A stretch of 64,000 nucleotides of DNA from Prosopocoilus inquinatus (taxonomy: Eukaryota > Arthropoda > Insecta > Coleoptera > Lucanidae). Where the stretch lies: positions 22,666,001 to 22,730,000 of the forward strand of contig CM069870.1 of NCBI GenBank assembly GCA_036172665.1, given 5' to 3'. Below the pieces are notes generated by a model, which saw only the letters and a list, made by a program, of their open reading frames with translations, searched no databases and had not been told where the DNA came from. This document shows positions 39,901 to 62,020 of this stretch, one piece after another; within the stretch, counting starts at the first letter, position 1; the number at the start of each line of letters is the position of its first letter. Position numbers and translations under genes: made by a program.

Positions 39901-42274
39901 TTTTGAGGTTATGTTGGCGTCACATATGTTATTTCTTTAAATAGCGACATCCTAGGATCGCTTTTTGACCTAATATTGCATTAGGATTGACAAATTGAAT
40001 TGTTATTTCTTAAGTTTCAAAACTGATATTTCAAAAATTACCAAAAAATTTTCCAAACCATCGCATTACAAGAAAAATAGATTCGGAACTATTTTCTCCA
40101 ATACTTCAATGCAATGGTAAATTGCCATAGCTGATCAAAATACAAATATTGCGCATGCGTGTAATACGAATCGTCACAATTAATTTTTTATTGTCGACAA
40201 TGAAAATTGCCAACTGTAAAGCGGCCTTAATAGAGGCTACGGTAAGTGAACGGTCGAAGTGGTCAGACCAAATCACGTGATCACTTTTCTCAATTGGTGA
40301 TTGGTCAGAGGGTTTAGTTGGACCGTTGACTTGACGATTCTGTGCAATTTGACCGTTTTCTTTAACTCGGCCAGAGTCAAATATTTTCTTGAGTTACTTA
40401 TAAATGTAGAATGTGGTTTACAAATGACTCACGGCTCTTCCGGCATCCAAAGCCTTTCCAAAACCTCCCAGCACGGAGACTGGCCGTGGCACGCGGCCCT
40501 CTTCAAAGAGGACGTCCACATCTGCGACGGCACGCTCGTTTCAACCGAGTGGATCGTGACGACCACTTCGTGCTTCCAAGGTCAACCCAAGGCCGAATGG
40601 ATCGCTCGCTTCGGCTCCGTGCGACTTTCCAGCACGCCCCCTTGGCAACAAGAACGCAGGATCATCGGGATGGTGAAGTCGCCGGTGGAAGGAAGCACGA
40701 TCGCCTTGACGAAGCTGGAACAGGCTGTCGCGCTGTCGGACTTCGTGCGGCCCATCTGCTTGCCCAAGCAGAAATTCGGGGTGAAGGAGAACCTGATGTA
40801 CTGCAACACCTTGGGGTGGACCAAAAACAGAGATCAGCTGCAAAGGGTGCAAGTCAGAATCGCCAGCATGGAGAAGTGCGAGAATAAAAGCATTTCCGGC
40901 GTAAACAGTCTCTGCACGGAGACGGCTTTCGGTCAAAACGATTGCAACGTAATAATCACAATTCTTTTACGATTTGTTATCGCAGTACGCCATGAAAATC
41001 AATTAGTGAGAATGTGGTGGTACTCATGTATGTAACTAAATTTTGACAGTCAATGTCATTTCGATTTTAAGGTTAAGTTAGTTACGGTCTGTCAAAAAAT
41101 GTATGTCAAACAAAATTCACAGTAGACCAGATGTTGGAATGCTTTGAAATCGGATAAAAGATAAGGGAGTTATAGCATCAAGGGTTTTCATGTTCCATCC
41201 GGAATTTTGCATATTTACAATACTTTTTTAGAAAAATTTTGTGCAAATCGTTCTTGATTGCAGTGAAAACCTCGAGCAGCCTCTGTACAGCTGTTTCAGC
41301 CCTGCTTGGGGCTTCTTCAGCAGAGACGTAGCTCGACATTCCCACTGCAAACAAAAACGACTTCTCCAATTTATTCGTAATTGCGATGTAAGAGTGTTGA
41401 ACAGATAAAATAGCGACATCTTGCAATCGCTTTTTGGCCTAACATTGCAGTAGGATAGACAAATTGAAGCGAGATTTGCTTTTAATAAGTCCCCCATGCA
41501 AGGCGGCCATGCTTGCTGTCAAACCATAATGAAAGTTTTTAGAAAAATTTTGTGCGATCGTAAGATGTCGCTATTTTATCTGTTCATCACTCTTACATCG
41601 CAATTGCAAATAAATTGGACAAGTCGTTTTTGTTTGCAGTGGGAATGTCGAGCTACGTCTCTGCTGAAGAAGCCCCAAGCAGGGCTGAAACAGCTGTCCA
41701 GAAGCTGCTCGAGATTTTCTCTGCAATCAAAAACGATTTGCACAAAATTTTTCTAAAACTTTCATTATGCTTTGACAGCAAGCATGGCCGCCTTGCATGG
41801 GGGACTTATTAGGAGCAAATCCCGCTTCAATTTGTCTATCCTACTGCAATGTCAGGTCAAAAAGCGATCGTAAGATGTCGCTATTTTATCTGTTCAATAC
41901 TTTTTTAGGGGATTTTTTTTGATTTGAGGGAATTTAGAATTGACTTTATGAGAAAACCACTGCAGTGGATTGGCAACACTGAGCCAATCTACTCATTTAA
42001 AATCACGGCTTGCCGCAATAACAAATAGTCAAGGAGTGGAATTTGCAGGTACATTTTATTCAACTCACAAACTATTTTTTTTTCGTAGGAAGAAGAGTTT
42101 GCCGGTAGTCCCCTACTGTGTTTACAGCCCAACGGTTCCAAGTGGTCGTTGGTGGGTGTTTCGAACTGGAGGATCGGTTGTTCGGGAACCGGAGTCGAGA
42201 GGCCGAGAGCTTACGATAAAATTTCTTCCAACGTCGATTGGATAGAAGAAACACTCAGCGAAACTGACTCATAA
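18600..42274 (+). CDS. Corin: Corin-like type II membrane protein, long form (8 exons, about 765 aa)
   Basis: Joined exons 18600-18786, 23589-23802, 24026-24630, 35986-36192, 36673-36886, 36938-37083, 40410-40948 and 42089-42274 total 2298 bases and stay in frame across every GT-AG junction. Domains in order: cytoplasmic tail (1-39), transmembrane helix (about 43-61), SEA-like domain (about 70-190), Thr/Pro stalk with TTTT and KPEP motifs (195-218), frizzled domain with ten Cys (C220-C331), two LDLa repeats (about 337-404), a divergent SRCR (405-524) and a trypsin fold (525-765). This is the layout of the corin family, which in vertebrates cleaves natriuretic peptide precursors. Here the trypsin fold lacks His57 (TTSC instead of AAHC), Asp102 (TIAL) and Ser195 (AGSPL), and has no R-IVGG activation site. 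By inference it is a catalytically dead cell-surface protein, perhaps a binding or scaffold protein. The start is the ATG at the exon's first base; upstream exons could extend it. Confidence 0.83.
19630..21836. repeat. Array of AATTCTAGCC palindromic units
   Basis: Palindromic units begin AATTCTAGCCTGAAATGATG and end in the inverse CATCAACTCAGGCTAGAATT. Full units lie at 19630-19768, 19900-20029, 20338-20475 and 21699-21836. A half unit starts at 21390. Each is followed by a conserved spacer ('GGAATTCAAAAACGCCGTTAT', 'CGTCAAAAACGTAC..TTTGATGTATT'). Units differ by several bases, so the array is not recent. The open frames at 20411-20680 and 20768-21004 lie in it. Confidence 0.75.
22533..22593 (+). 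pseudogene. Copy of the first 61 bases of Corin-like exon 2
   Basis: The 149 bases at 22445-22593 repeat 23501-23649, covering the 3' end of intron 1, the acceptor and the first 61 exon bases. In the exon part only two bases differ (one Glu/Asp change, one silent). The acceptor reads ATTATTGCAG, so it could function. After 22593 the match stops and unrelated repeat sequence begins, so the exon is truncated. A weak GTAGTC at 22626 would be the first possible donor. Confidence 0.75.
22594..23500. repeat. Dispersed repeat R, copy 1
   Basis: Begins 'CCATGATAATTTA', runs through 'AGCCTAGATCAGGGGTTC', repeated 'GGGATCGATGAA' motifs and an A-rich tail with 'AAAAGACGATCACC'. The same order occurs at about 25418-26880, and an inverse relative lies at about 62130-62810. 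It is flanked on both sides by the 149-bp exon 2 duplication. Confidence 0.6.
23589..23802 (+). CDS. Corin: Corin-like exon 2: first half of SEA-like domain
   Basis: Acceptor TTTCAG ends 23588 and donor GTAAGT starts 23803. It encodes residues 63-133: a short linker with [13 protein letters not shown], then a segment with alternating hydrophobic and charged positions typical of SEA folds. The sequence is richer in G+C than the surrounding intron, as expected of coding DNA. Confidence 0.85.
24026..24630 (+). CDS. Corin: Corin-like exon 3: SEA end, Thr/Pro stalk, frizzled domain
   Basis: Acceptor ACATTTCAG ends 24025 and donor GTAAGT starts 24631. The SEA part contains [10 protein letters not shown], where self-cleaving SEA domains have G-S-h-h-h. 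The Ser is absent, so autocleavage is not expected. The stalk (residues 195-218) is Thr and Pro rich with repeated KPEP. The frizzled (CRD) domain has all ten cysteines, from C220 (CTKLELPYC) to C331 (GSCVPKP), and sequons NRT and NLT. Frizzled domains bind Wnts or lipids; the ligand here is unknown. Confidence 0.9.
24823..24989 (+). CDS. Corin: Corin-like exon 4: alternative terminal exon
   Basis: The acceptor TTGCTTGTAG ends 24822. The phase fits the donor at 24631 with no frameshift. It encodes 54 residues plus stop: a Ser/Thr/Asn-rich tail with four glycosylation sequons and a short proline-leucine stretch (TPPLIPLL). The intron before it is only 192 bases. It could be retained only in transcripts that use the poly(A) signals at 25065-25081. 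Confidence 0.65.
25065..25081 (+). terminator. Poly(A) signals for the short isoform
   Basis: AATAAA at 25065-25070 and again at 25076-25081, 76 and 87 bases after the stop of exon 4, followed by T-rich DNA. No other explanation for this pair is evident. Confidence 0.55.
25418..26880. repeat. Dispersed repeat R, copy 2, with internal tandem repeat
   Basis: Shares with 22594-23500 the start 'TATGATAATTTA', 'TCTGGAAATT', 'AGCCTAGATCAGG', then 'GGGATCGATGAATAC' and the A-rich tail. It is interrupted at about 25660-26090 by three tandem units of roughly 180 bases, recognisable by 'GTTGGAAAGCTGAG' at 25676, 25862 and 26038 and 'GGAGGGAGAGACGTTCA'. Frames at 25509-25808 and 25805-26053 are translations of that tandem repeat. 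Confidence 0.6.
27200..28018. repeat. Tandem-like repeats carrying AGATGGCGC motifs
   Basis: Two related units (about 27350-27560 and 27640-27800) share 'TACTGCTTGGAAT', 'CATCTTGCTATTTGAAAT' and 'CTTTTAGATTTTCAGTT'-type blocks. AGATGGCGCTC or close variants occur near 27288, 27442, 27594, 27846 (as CAGGGGGCGCTC) and 27983. No coding capacity. Confidence 0.6.
28022..29358. mobile_element. hAT-like non-autonomous element, 1337 bp
   Basis: Starts CAGTGGTCGGCAACCTTTTA and ends TTCCGACCGCTG, so the termini pair as CAG(T/C)GGTCGG. The 8 bases before it (TTCTAAGG) and after it (TTCCAAGG) match at 7 of 8, as expected for hAT target duplications. It contains a family C palindromic unit: 'TTTAGCCTGGGAGTTAGGTC' occurs twice in tandem (about 28265 and 28453), with inverse copies near 29260-29305. 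No transposase frame is present. Confidence 0.75.
29453..29675. repeat. Imperfect inverted-repeat element
   Basis: The left 'ATACAGATTGTCAATCCAAA' and 'AGTGTTAC' are loosely mirrored by 'GTAACAACTTCGACTGGACA' and 'CGGTGTAT' near 29646-29675. This is a probable degraded MITE. The rest of 29676-30540 shows no gene. Confidence 0.3.
30567..30800. repeat. Repeat G, copy 1
   Basis: Shares with 33331-33520 the run 'GATAAAGTCCCGCAACAA', 'TTCTGAAACAGG', 'GTCATTTGTCTTT.C.CTGTGACGTCA.CATGAA'. It begins TACAGGGTGTCCCAAAACTC. Both copies carry a TGACGTCA palindrome or near form. Confidence 0.55.
30801..32520. other. T-rich intronic stretch, no gene seen
   Basis: Plus strand unusually T-rich (31150-32000) with no stable repeat unit visible. 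The frame at 31547-31819 consists almost only of Phe, Leu and Ser codons from the T-rich background and is not a gene. Confidence 0.5.
32524..32689. mobile_element. Near-perfect 160-bp hairpin element
   Basis: The two arms pair from 32527 to 32686 around the centre AAAGCTTT (32603-32610) with only about two mismatches over 80 bases. The arms contain 'GGAGTGACTCATTAGGGGCA' and 'ATGGTAACAACCAATCATAA'. There is essentially no loop. It has no coding capacity and looks like a foldback element. Confidence 0.85.
32915..33035. mobile_element. MITE H, copy 1
   Basis: AGCGCTTTCGATTGGGGTGC at 32915 is mirrored by 'GTGCACACTATAATCGAAAA' plus 'CGCT' ending 33035. Inside, 'GTGCACTGAGTG' pairs with 'CACTCAGTGCAC'. 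A relative lies at 43089-43187. Confidence 0.65.
33331..33520. repeat. Repeat G, copy 2
   Basis: See the copy at 30567: same 'GATAAAGTCCCGCAACAA' and 'CTGTGACGTCACCATGAA' blocks, but with a damaged left end (TACAGTGTGGTGAT). It is followed by a piece of repeat J (33590-33800). Confidence 0.55.
33590..33800. repeat. Repeat J fragment
   Basis: Contains 'CAGATAAAAGAGGGACATC', 'CATTGCAGTAGGATAGACAA', 'CATGCAAGGCGGCCATGCTT' and 'AAAACCTCGAGCAGCCTCGG', which recur at 35275-35460, 39940-40010 and, twice, at 41225-41905. It has a relatively high G+C content. Confidence 0.65.
33801..34410. repeat. Dispersed repeat family C, copy 3
   Basis: Inverse or direct match to parts of 28690-29300 and to 2294-2694: 'GATAAAAGTTATATGGCACTCC', 'GTCATTTGTTCGGAAG', 'AAAATATATAGGGTGT'. 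It ends 'ACATCCTGTA' at about 34410, directly against a family A element. Confidence 0.6.
34411..35643. mobile_element. MITE family A, copy 3, with repeat J inserted
   Basis: Starts 'TAAGGATGTTCATGGGAAGC' and ends 'GGCTTCCCATGAACAGCCTG' plus TA. The inner structure matches 11467-12753 ('AACATGTCGCGCTTTCAATATT', inverse of the block at about 12160). A repeat J piece (about 35275-35460) interrupts the right half. Confidence 0.7.
35986..36192 (+). CDS. Corin: Corin-like exon 5: LDL-receptor class A repeats
   Basis: Acceptor CTTGTTTTAG ends 35985 and donor GTACGT starts 36193. It encodes 69 residues. The second repeat is complete: six Cys with [16 protein letters not shown], including the calcium-binding acidic residues. 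The first has [17 protein letters not shown] but only one Cys before it ([10 protein letters not shown]) where two or three are expected. Either a small upstream exon was not found, or the Cys1-Cys3 pair was lost. Phase fits exon 3 directly. Confidence 0.88.
36673..36886 (+). CDS. Corin: Corin-like exon 6: SRCR-like domain, first part
   Basis: Acceptor TGTTTACAG ends 36672 and donor GTATTT starts 36887. It encodes residues 405-475 with [16 protein letters not shown], resembling the strand-turn start of group A SRCR domains (normally 'hxVhxxGxWGTVC'). The usual WG is missing, so the domain is divergent. A second Cys occurs in SLCKTLSY. Confidence 0.75.
36938..37083 (+). CDS. Corin: Corin-like exon 7: SRCR-like domain, second part
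   Basis: Preceded by a 51-base intron (acceptor AAAACAG ends 36937). The donor is GTAAAT at 37084. It encodes residues 476-524 with Cys in SSCSS and ISCDTL, which would be the last two SRCR cysteines. It joins in phase to the protease exon, giving LECGL, the Cys that in corin links the stem to the protease domain. Confidence 0.75.
37915..38548. mobile_element. MITE K, copy 1, with nested insertion
   Basis: Begins TACAGTCGAAAGCAAAAAAA with 'ACAGTTTCCTGTAAT' and ends 'TTATAGGAAACTGTAACGG' then 'TTTTGTTTTCGACCGTA'. Family members at 42691, 57962 and 58301 are about 235 bases. This one is longer because a hairpin element (38203-38336) and other DNA sit inside. Confidence 0.5.
38203..38336. mobile_element. 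134-bp hairpin element
   Basis: CCCGGTCTTTTCATCGATGA plus 'GTAACTTTAATCGTTGATT' is mirrored by 'AATCAACGATTAAAGTTACT' plus 'CAGAAATGAAGAGACCGGG'. The arms are about 40 bases with a few mismatches. No coding capacity. Confidence 0.7.
38599..39859. mobile_element. Non-autonomous hAT-like element, CAGTGTTGCCAAC ends
   Basis: Starts CAGTGTTGCCAACTTAGGGA and ends ATTGGCAACGCTG. Flanks TTTGTAGG (38591-38598) and TTTGTAGC (39860-39867) match at 7 of 8, as for hAT target duplications. A second inverse end (GTTGGCAACACTG) lies inside at about 39550-39562, suggesting nested or compound structure. The interior is A-rich; the frames at 38979-39212 and 39090-39422 are low-complexity. Confidence 0.65.
40410..40948 (+). 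CDS. Corin: Corin-like exon 8: trypsin-fold domain, main part
   Basis: Acceptor ATAAATGTAG ends 40409 and donor GTAATA starts 40949. It encodes residues 525-704. Landmarks: ECGLQ linker Cys, GDWPWHAAL (start of the fold), [17 protein letters not shown] (Cys42-Cys58 loop with Ser at the His57 position), [11 protein letters not shown] (Thr at the Asp102 position), VRPICLP, YCNTLGW. The N-terminus reads [10 protein letters not shown] where active proteases have R-IVGG, so zymogen cleavage is also gone. This exon is G+C-rich, and the long open frames on the opposite strand (40541-40936) and in another frame (40411-40887) are shadows of it. Confidence 0.9.
41170..41910. repeat. Repeat J, inverted pair in the last intron
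   Basis: Two long copies lie head to head, about 41225-41560 and about 41562-41905, mirroring each other. Shared blocks include 'GTCGAGCTACGTCTCTGCTG', 'CATGCAAGGCGGCCATGCTT' and 'GCGACATCTT'. Single or partial copies occur at 33590, 35275 and 39940. One reading frame stays open in several copies (41178-41426 minus, 41615-41812 plus, 33666-33863 minus) with shared peptide SRAETAVQ and [14 protein letters not shown]. It lies inside an intron and is not part of the Corin-like protein. Confidence 0.75.
42089..42274 (+). CDS. Corin: Corin-like exon 9: end of trypsin fold and stop
   Basis: Acceptor TTTTTTCGTAG ends 42088 and stop TAA is 42272-42274. It encodes residues 705-765. The nucleophile loop reads [11 protein letters not shown] where active enzymes have GDSGGPL(V)C, so Ser195 is Ala and the preceding Asp194 is Phe. 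The following [13 protein letters not shown] and the end [13 protein letters not shown] match the closing strands and C-terminal helix of the trypsin fold. Confidence 0.9.
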   Translation, partial: EEEFAGSPLLCLQPNGSKWSLVGVSNWRIGCSGTGVERPRAYDKISSNVDWIEETLSETDS

Positions 42275-42690
42275 CTTTGGACATTGCCAAGGTTACACAA
42301 TACAGTATAATTAGAGCTAATGAGAAATAGCGTGCGCCGATGAATAGCGTGCATTCATCGTCCGCTGATTGCCTAGCCACGACAATACCCTAAGTATACT
42401 TCTAAATATTCATAACTTACGAATAATACCATGTGGAAACTGTTATTGGACTCCATCTTCATTATACTTATGAGAGCGATTAAAATCGCGTGTACTGAAA
42501 TATTTAAATCAATGAAACTAACAAGAAAATCGAGCAAAACAATTTACTCAAATAGTGCACTCGTATTCATACATCGCAATTCGAAAAAATCGCGCAGTAG
42601 CTGTCACCTAGCGGAAGTTCTGTGAAGCGTCTTATAATAAGGAAAACATTGAGATGACATTTGGTTACTACAAAGACAAATGAAATTGAA

Positions 42691-42927
42691 TACAGTCGGA
42701 AGCAAAAAAAAAGTAGACAAACTACAGTTTCCTGTAATCATTCTTTCTAAAAGGGTAGTTATTAAAGACGACTTCACAGAAAACATTTAAAAAATTTAAA
42801 GCTTTCAAAATTAACAAGTTTAAAACTTTGGTAAAATCTGTGAATTCGTTTTTGGCATTTTGCATTTTGAAAAAAAATAATTACAGGAAACTGTCGTTTG
42901 TCTACTTTTTTTTTGCTTTGAACTGTA
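42691..42927. mobile_element. MITE K, copy 2 (237 bp)
   Basis: TACAGTCGGAAGCAAAAAAA at the left and TTTTTGCTTTGAACTGTA at the right, with inner 'ACAGTTTCCTGTAATCATTC' and its inverse 'AATTACAGGAAACTGT'. It lies within about 420 bases after the Corin-like stop codon, so it could be inside that gene's 3' UTR. Confidence 0.8.
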
Positions 42928-42940
42928 GTTTACGCAAGCG

Positions 42941-42946
42941 AATAAA
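42941..42946 (+). terminator. Candidate poly(A) signal for the long Corin form
   Basis: This is the first clear AATAAA after the stop at 42274, lying 666 bases downstream and just past a MITE. Weaker variants (AATAAG near 42636) occur earlier. Assignment is uncertain. Confidence 0.3.
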
Positions 42947-43088
42947 TAATATCTTATGAACGGAAAAAAATTATACTCCTAAAACTAACAAAATAAAAAT
43001 GATGGACCGATTAGGGCTGTACAGGTTATACTGAACAAATATTGAATGACATTAATGCCATCTGTTGGTTGCTTTTTTTTAACTTTTG

Positions 43089-43187
43089 GCGTTTTAGATT
43101 GGGGGTGCACTGTGTCGCACTCGTGTATCTCCGTCTCATTTTATCGAGCTTAAAACAAAATGAAGATACGCTCCTAATCGAAAGCAC
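43089..43187. mobile_element. MITE H, copy 2
   Basis: GCGTTTTAGATTGGGGGTGC mirrored by 'CTAATCGAAAGCAC', resembling 32915-33035 but shorter and diverged. Confidence 0.5.
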
Positions 43188-43369
43188 TAATTTAATTTTG
43201 AATTTTTAAATGGGATGCACATTCCTTTCTTTAAAATGTTCCTTTTATGTAATCACGTAACGAAAAAAATCTAGAATCCTTTAATACATTACATCAAAGG
43301 AAAGTATTTATAGCAAGCCAACGGTATTTATTTTTTTTTTTTATAAATAAATTAGGAAAATTATTTTTT

Positions 43370-44310
43370 ATACAGGGCGATTCCTAACAGGTGGAAAACA
43401 AAGGAAGTCTCACAAGCAAAATTTCATTTTAAGTTAAAATTAAAGAATAAAGAATATCTGGATTTCACCTTGATTCCGAGATTTTTGAACTTAAAGTTGT
43501 ATGACCAGAAAGATCGTGAGAATATTTATATTTGAAATTCTTAAGATGATATGCACATTTCTCTTAAAATTTTCCTTTTGTGCAATTGTAAGGCAAAAAC
43601 GAAAACCGCACGACGGAAATTTTTATAAATCAATAATAAAAAAAAAACATCTTTATACAGGGTGATTCATAAAAGCTGGCAAATAGACGAAGCTTCACAT
43701 GCAGAATTTCATTTTAAGATAAAATGAACGAGTGAAAAAATTTCGTATTTTGCTCTGTTTCGGAGATATTTGCACTTGAATTTACGTAACCAGAAAAAAT
43801 ATTAGAATAGAACAGTGTATATTGAATAACCTAATGACAGCTCTTTGTTTTCCTTATTAAAAGCGCCATCTGTTGGTCGCTGATTTTAACGCGTTTTTAT
43901 TTTATTTTTGAAATTCTTAAATGACATGCAGGTTTGAAGAAAAATGAAATCCGTACAACATAAATTTTTTATAAATCAATTAATATATCTTTATACAGGG
44001 CGTTTCATAAAAGCTGGCAAATAGACGAAGCTTCATATACAACGTAAATTTTTATAGATCAATTATTAGAAAAATCATCTTTATACAAGGTGATTCATTG
44101 AAGGTGGAAAACAAACGAAGCTTCACATGCAGAATCAGAATCATTTTCAGATAAAATGAACCGATGGAAAAAACCGTATTTTTCTTTATTTTGGAGATAT
44201 TTGCACATAAAGTTGGGGAAAATCAAGAAAACCTTTAAAAAGGTAAATTTTTATAAATCAATTAGAAAAATCATTTCCTCGTATACAGGGTGATGCATGA
44301 CACAAATGAA
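43370..44310. repeat. Tandem copies of a TACAGGGTGATTCAT unit
   Basis: The start 'TACAGGG(T/C)G(A/T)TTCATAAAAGC' or a variant recurs near 43371, 43656, 43994, 44085 and 44284. Each is followed by 'AGACGAAGCTTCACATGCAG' and 'CATTTTAAG.TAAAATGAA'. Spacing is irregular (about 90 to 340 bases). Confidence 0.65.
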
Positions 44311-44679
44311 TTCTTACATGCAGAAAAATGAATCAGTGCAGAAAGTGAATCTCATTTTTAAGTTAAAACGAAAATATAGAAAAATTCCAGATTTTTCTTC
44401 GTTCCCAAGATACTTGAACTTACAAACTGGACAACCGGAAAAAAAATTAAAACAAAAACTATCAAGTAAATTAATTAAATTATTTCTTGAATAAAAACAT
44501 AAGACACTTTGTTTATTCAGCAATTTTTGTTTCAAGGTTAACCTTATTTGAAACTAAATAAACAAGCCATTTCAATTTTCGATGTTCTTACTCAGATAAC
44601 TCAGGAATAACAAAAAAAAATGAATATATCTCTTTCTAACTGCAAACGAAATTCTGCACGTCAGGTGTTATTTTTATCG

Positions 44680-45920
44680 CCTATTCTGAATCACCCTGTA
44701 TAAAAACTGGAATTAAATAAATCTACATGGTGTCCGCGACTCGAGCATCATATTCGAGATTCTGCGTGTCAGGTTTCATTTTTATCACCTATTCGGAATC
44801 ACCCTGTATAAAAACTGGAATTTAAGAAATCTACAAAATGGTTACACCTACGACACTGTGTTGCATGACGTTTTTTTAATCGTATTGATCCAAGCTATCG
44901 CCCTGTGTAATCGTGACACTCGAGTCCCTGACATCCTGTATATCCGTTTTGTAAAAATTAAATTGTCTGTTCTTCTACTTCTCTAGAAAGACATGAAATA
45001 TAGACATAATGAAAAAATAAACTCTGACAACACCCATTATTTACTGCATCATAGCTCGAAAACGGTAACACGTATGACACCGTGTTACATGACATTTTTT
45101 GATCGCACTGACCCAAGCTACTACCCTGTGTAATTGTGGCACTCGAGTTCAGCACACCCTATATACCTGTTCCACATATTTCATCATTATTCGAAAACGG
45201 TTAGACGTATGACACTGTGTTGTATGAAGCTTTTTGATCCCATTGATCTAAGCTACCGCCCTGTGTAATTGTGGCACTCGAATCTCGCACACCCTGTATA
45301 TCTGTTTCGTAAAAATTAAATTATCTGTTCTTCTACCTGTCTAATAAGACATGAAATATAGACATACCGAAAAAAATAAAATTTGACAACAACCATTATT
45401 TACTGCATCATCACTCGAAAACGGTCACACGTACGACAATGTGTTACATGATGTTTTTTGATCGCACTGATCCAAGCTACTGCCTTGTGTAATTGTGGCA
45501 CTAGAGTTCAGCACACCCTGTATATCTGTTTCACATATTTCATCATTATTCGAAAACGGTTAGACGTACGACACTGTGTTGTATGAAGTTCTTTGATCCC
45601 GTTGATCTAAGCTACCGCCCTGTGTAATTGTGGTACTTGAATCCCGAATACCCTGTATATCTGTTTCGTAAAAATTAAATTATCTGTTCTTCTACCTCTA
45701 TTAAGACATGAGATATAGACATAAGGAAAAAATAAAATCTGACAACAACCATTATTTACTGCATCATAACTCGAAAACGGTCACACGTACGACAATGTGT
45801 TACATGACGTTTTTTGATCGCACTGATACAAGCTACTGCCCTGTGTAATTGTGGCACTCGAGTTCAGCACACCCTGTATATATGTTACGTAATAATTAAA
45901 TTATCTGTTCTTCTGCCTCT
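44680..45920. repeat. Satellite with about 360-bp higher-order period
   Basis: The block 'GGTTACAC..ACGACACTGTGTTGCATGA' starts near 44837, 45063, 45198, 45422, 45558 and 45779. Gaps are about 226, 135, 224, 136 and 221, so a long and a short variant alternate with a combined period near 360. Each unit contains 'CCCTGTGTAAT.GTGGCACTCGAGT' and 'ACCCTGTATATCTGTTTC'. Before it, 44690-44840 holds a two-copy 'AATCACCCTGTATAAAAACT' repeat. Confidence 0.8.
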
Positions 45921-46196
45921 CTATTAAAACATAATACTCTTAACACCACAAGATTTTTTTAGTCACTGTAATTTTTATATTGTATTTATTGTTTTTATTT
46001 TGTTATTAAAAGATAAATAAATAATAAAAATTAAGACCTGTTATTACAATATCACGTTTAATCAATAAACTAACACGTTTCTTGCACCTTATAAACAAAA
46101 TAAGATCAAAATACATAAATAACATTTTACTGACGAAATTACGACTTGCATTTTCTCTAAGAATTAATTAAGAAGCAACAACGATTTTAAATAGCT

Positions 46197-46202
46197 TTTA
46201 TT
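46197..46202 (-). terminator. Poly(A) signal for the distal PP2A-A end
   Basis: AATAAA on the minus strand, about 480 bases after the stop at 46676. Other TTTATT occurrences on the plus strand between 46400 and 46540 could serve earlier ends. Confidence 0.45.
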
Positions 46203-46675
46203 ATACACAATGTTGAAATGTACTTAAAAACAAAACAAAAAAAAACATAAAACGAGATGATGAGAACAAGTTTGTTACTTTGAATGCTTCGAAACAAAAG
46301 TAGAGGTACTTGAAAACTTAAGACTCTAGATTATGATTTGAAATCAATGAGTTGAAGAAATAAAATTTACAAATTACAAAAGAAAATAGTGTCCGAAAAT
46401 GTACATGCCTTTATTAATTGTAATAATAATTCTTTGTATAATACTAACCGTAAGTTTTATTTATTTTTACTAAAGACACTATTTTTACACAGTATTAATT
46501 TTTTTCGAGCACAACAGTTACATGTACTTTATTTTTTTTTAATTTAATTAAGATACAATCCTATTAGTTTTGTTTATGTAATTATTATGTTTGAGATTTA
46601 CTTTTTTTTTTCTTCTTCACTGTGATAGTAGTTGCAAATCAAATGCTTGTTGCTGCTTCATTGTACTCCTCCTGC

Positions 46676-61707
<15,032 letters not shown>

Positions 61708-62020
61708 TGTCGAGCCGAGTCCTACTGTTGCCGCTACCGTCGTGTTTAAGCAAATGCTTCACTACACTACAAAAATGGCTATGGATAAAATGGGATACCC
61801 TCAACACCGTTCACTTCGTGTATGACTGTACATCTAAATTAATTAGTAACTTACAAATTTACAAACCGTTGTCAAAACGAGACGCTGTCGTATCCGTAAT
61901 ATTTTTTATAAAAATCATTAACAAATCCCATGTTAGGAGGCGCTTTTCAAGAACAAACAAATAGCCTTGATATGTGCTGCCATCTATGCAGCAAATTATA
62001 AACTATTTGTCATTTGTCAC

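Larger units (their letters stand above)
37084..40409 (+). other. Corin-like intron 7 (3.3 kb)
   Basis: GTAAAT donor and AATGTAG acceptor. It carries a MITE K copy (37915-38548) with a nested hairpin, and the CAGTGTTGCC element (38599-39859). A 'CAGTGTTGCCAG' end also occurs at 37241. A short repeat J piece is at 39940-40010. No exon is seen. Confidence 0.6.

Noticed and set aside
40301..40409. Upstream extension of the protease exon as a separate gene start (MVRGFSWT...)
   Set aside because: The acceptor at 40409 joins in exact phase to the SRCR exon and supplies the expected linker Cys, so the upstream residues are intron.
40411..40887. 158-codon open frame in a second plus-strand frame
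   Set aside because: Shifted by one base from the real exon 8 frame. It is Arg/His rich with no domain, and the other frame carries the conserved cysteines.
40541..40936. 131-codon open frame on the minus strand
   Set aside because: It lies antisense over the trypsin-fold exon, whose G+C-rich codons leave few stops on the other strand; the plus-strand frame has clear family motifs and splice sites.
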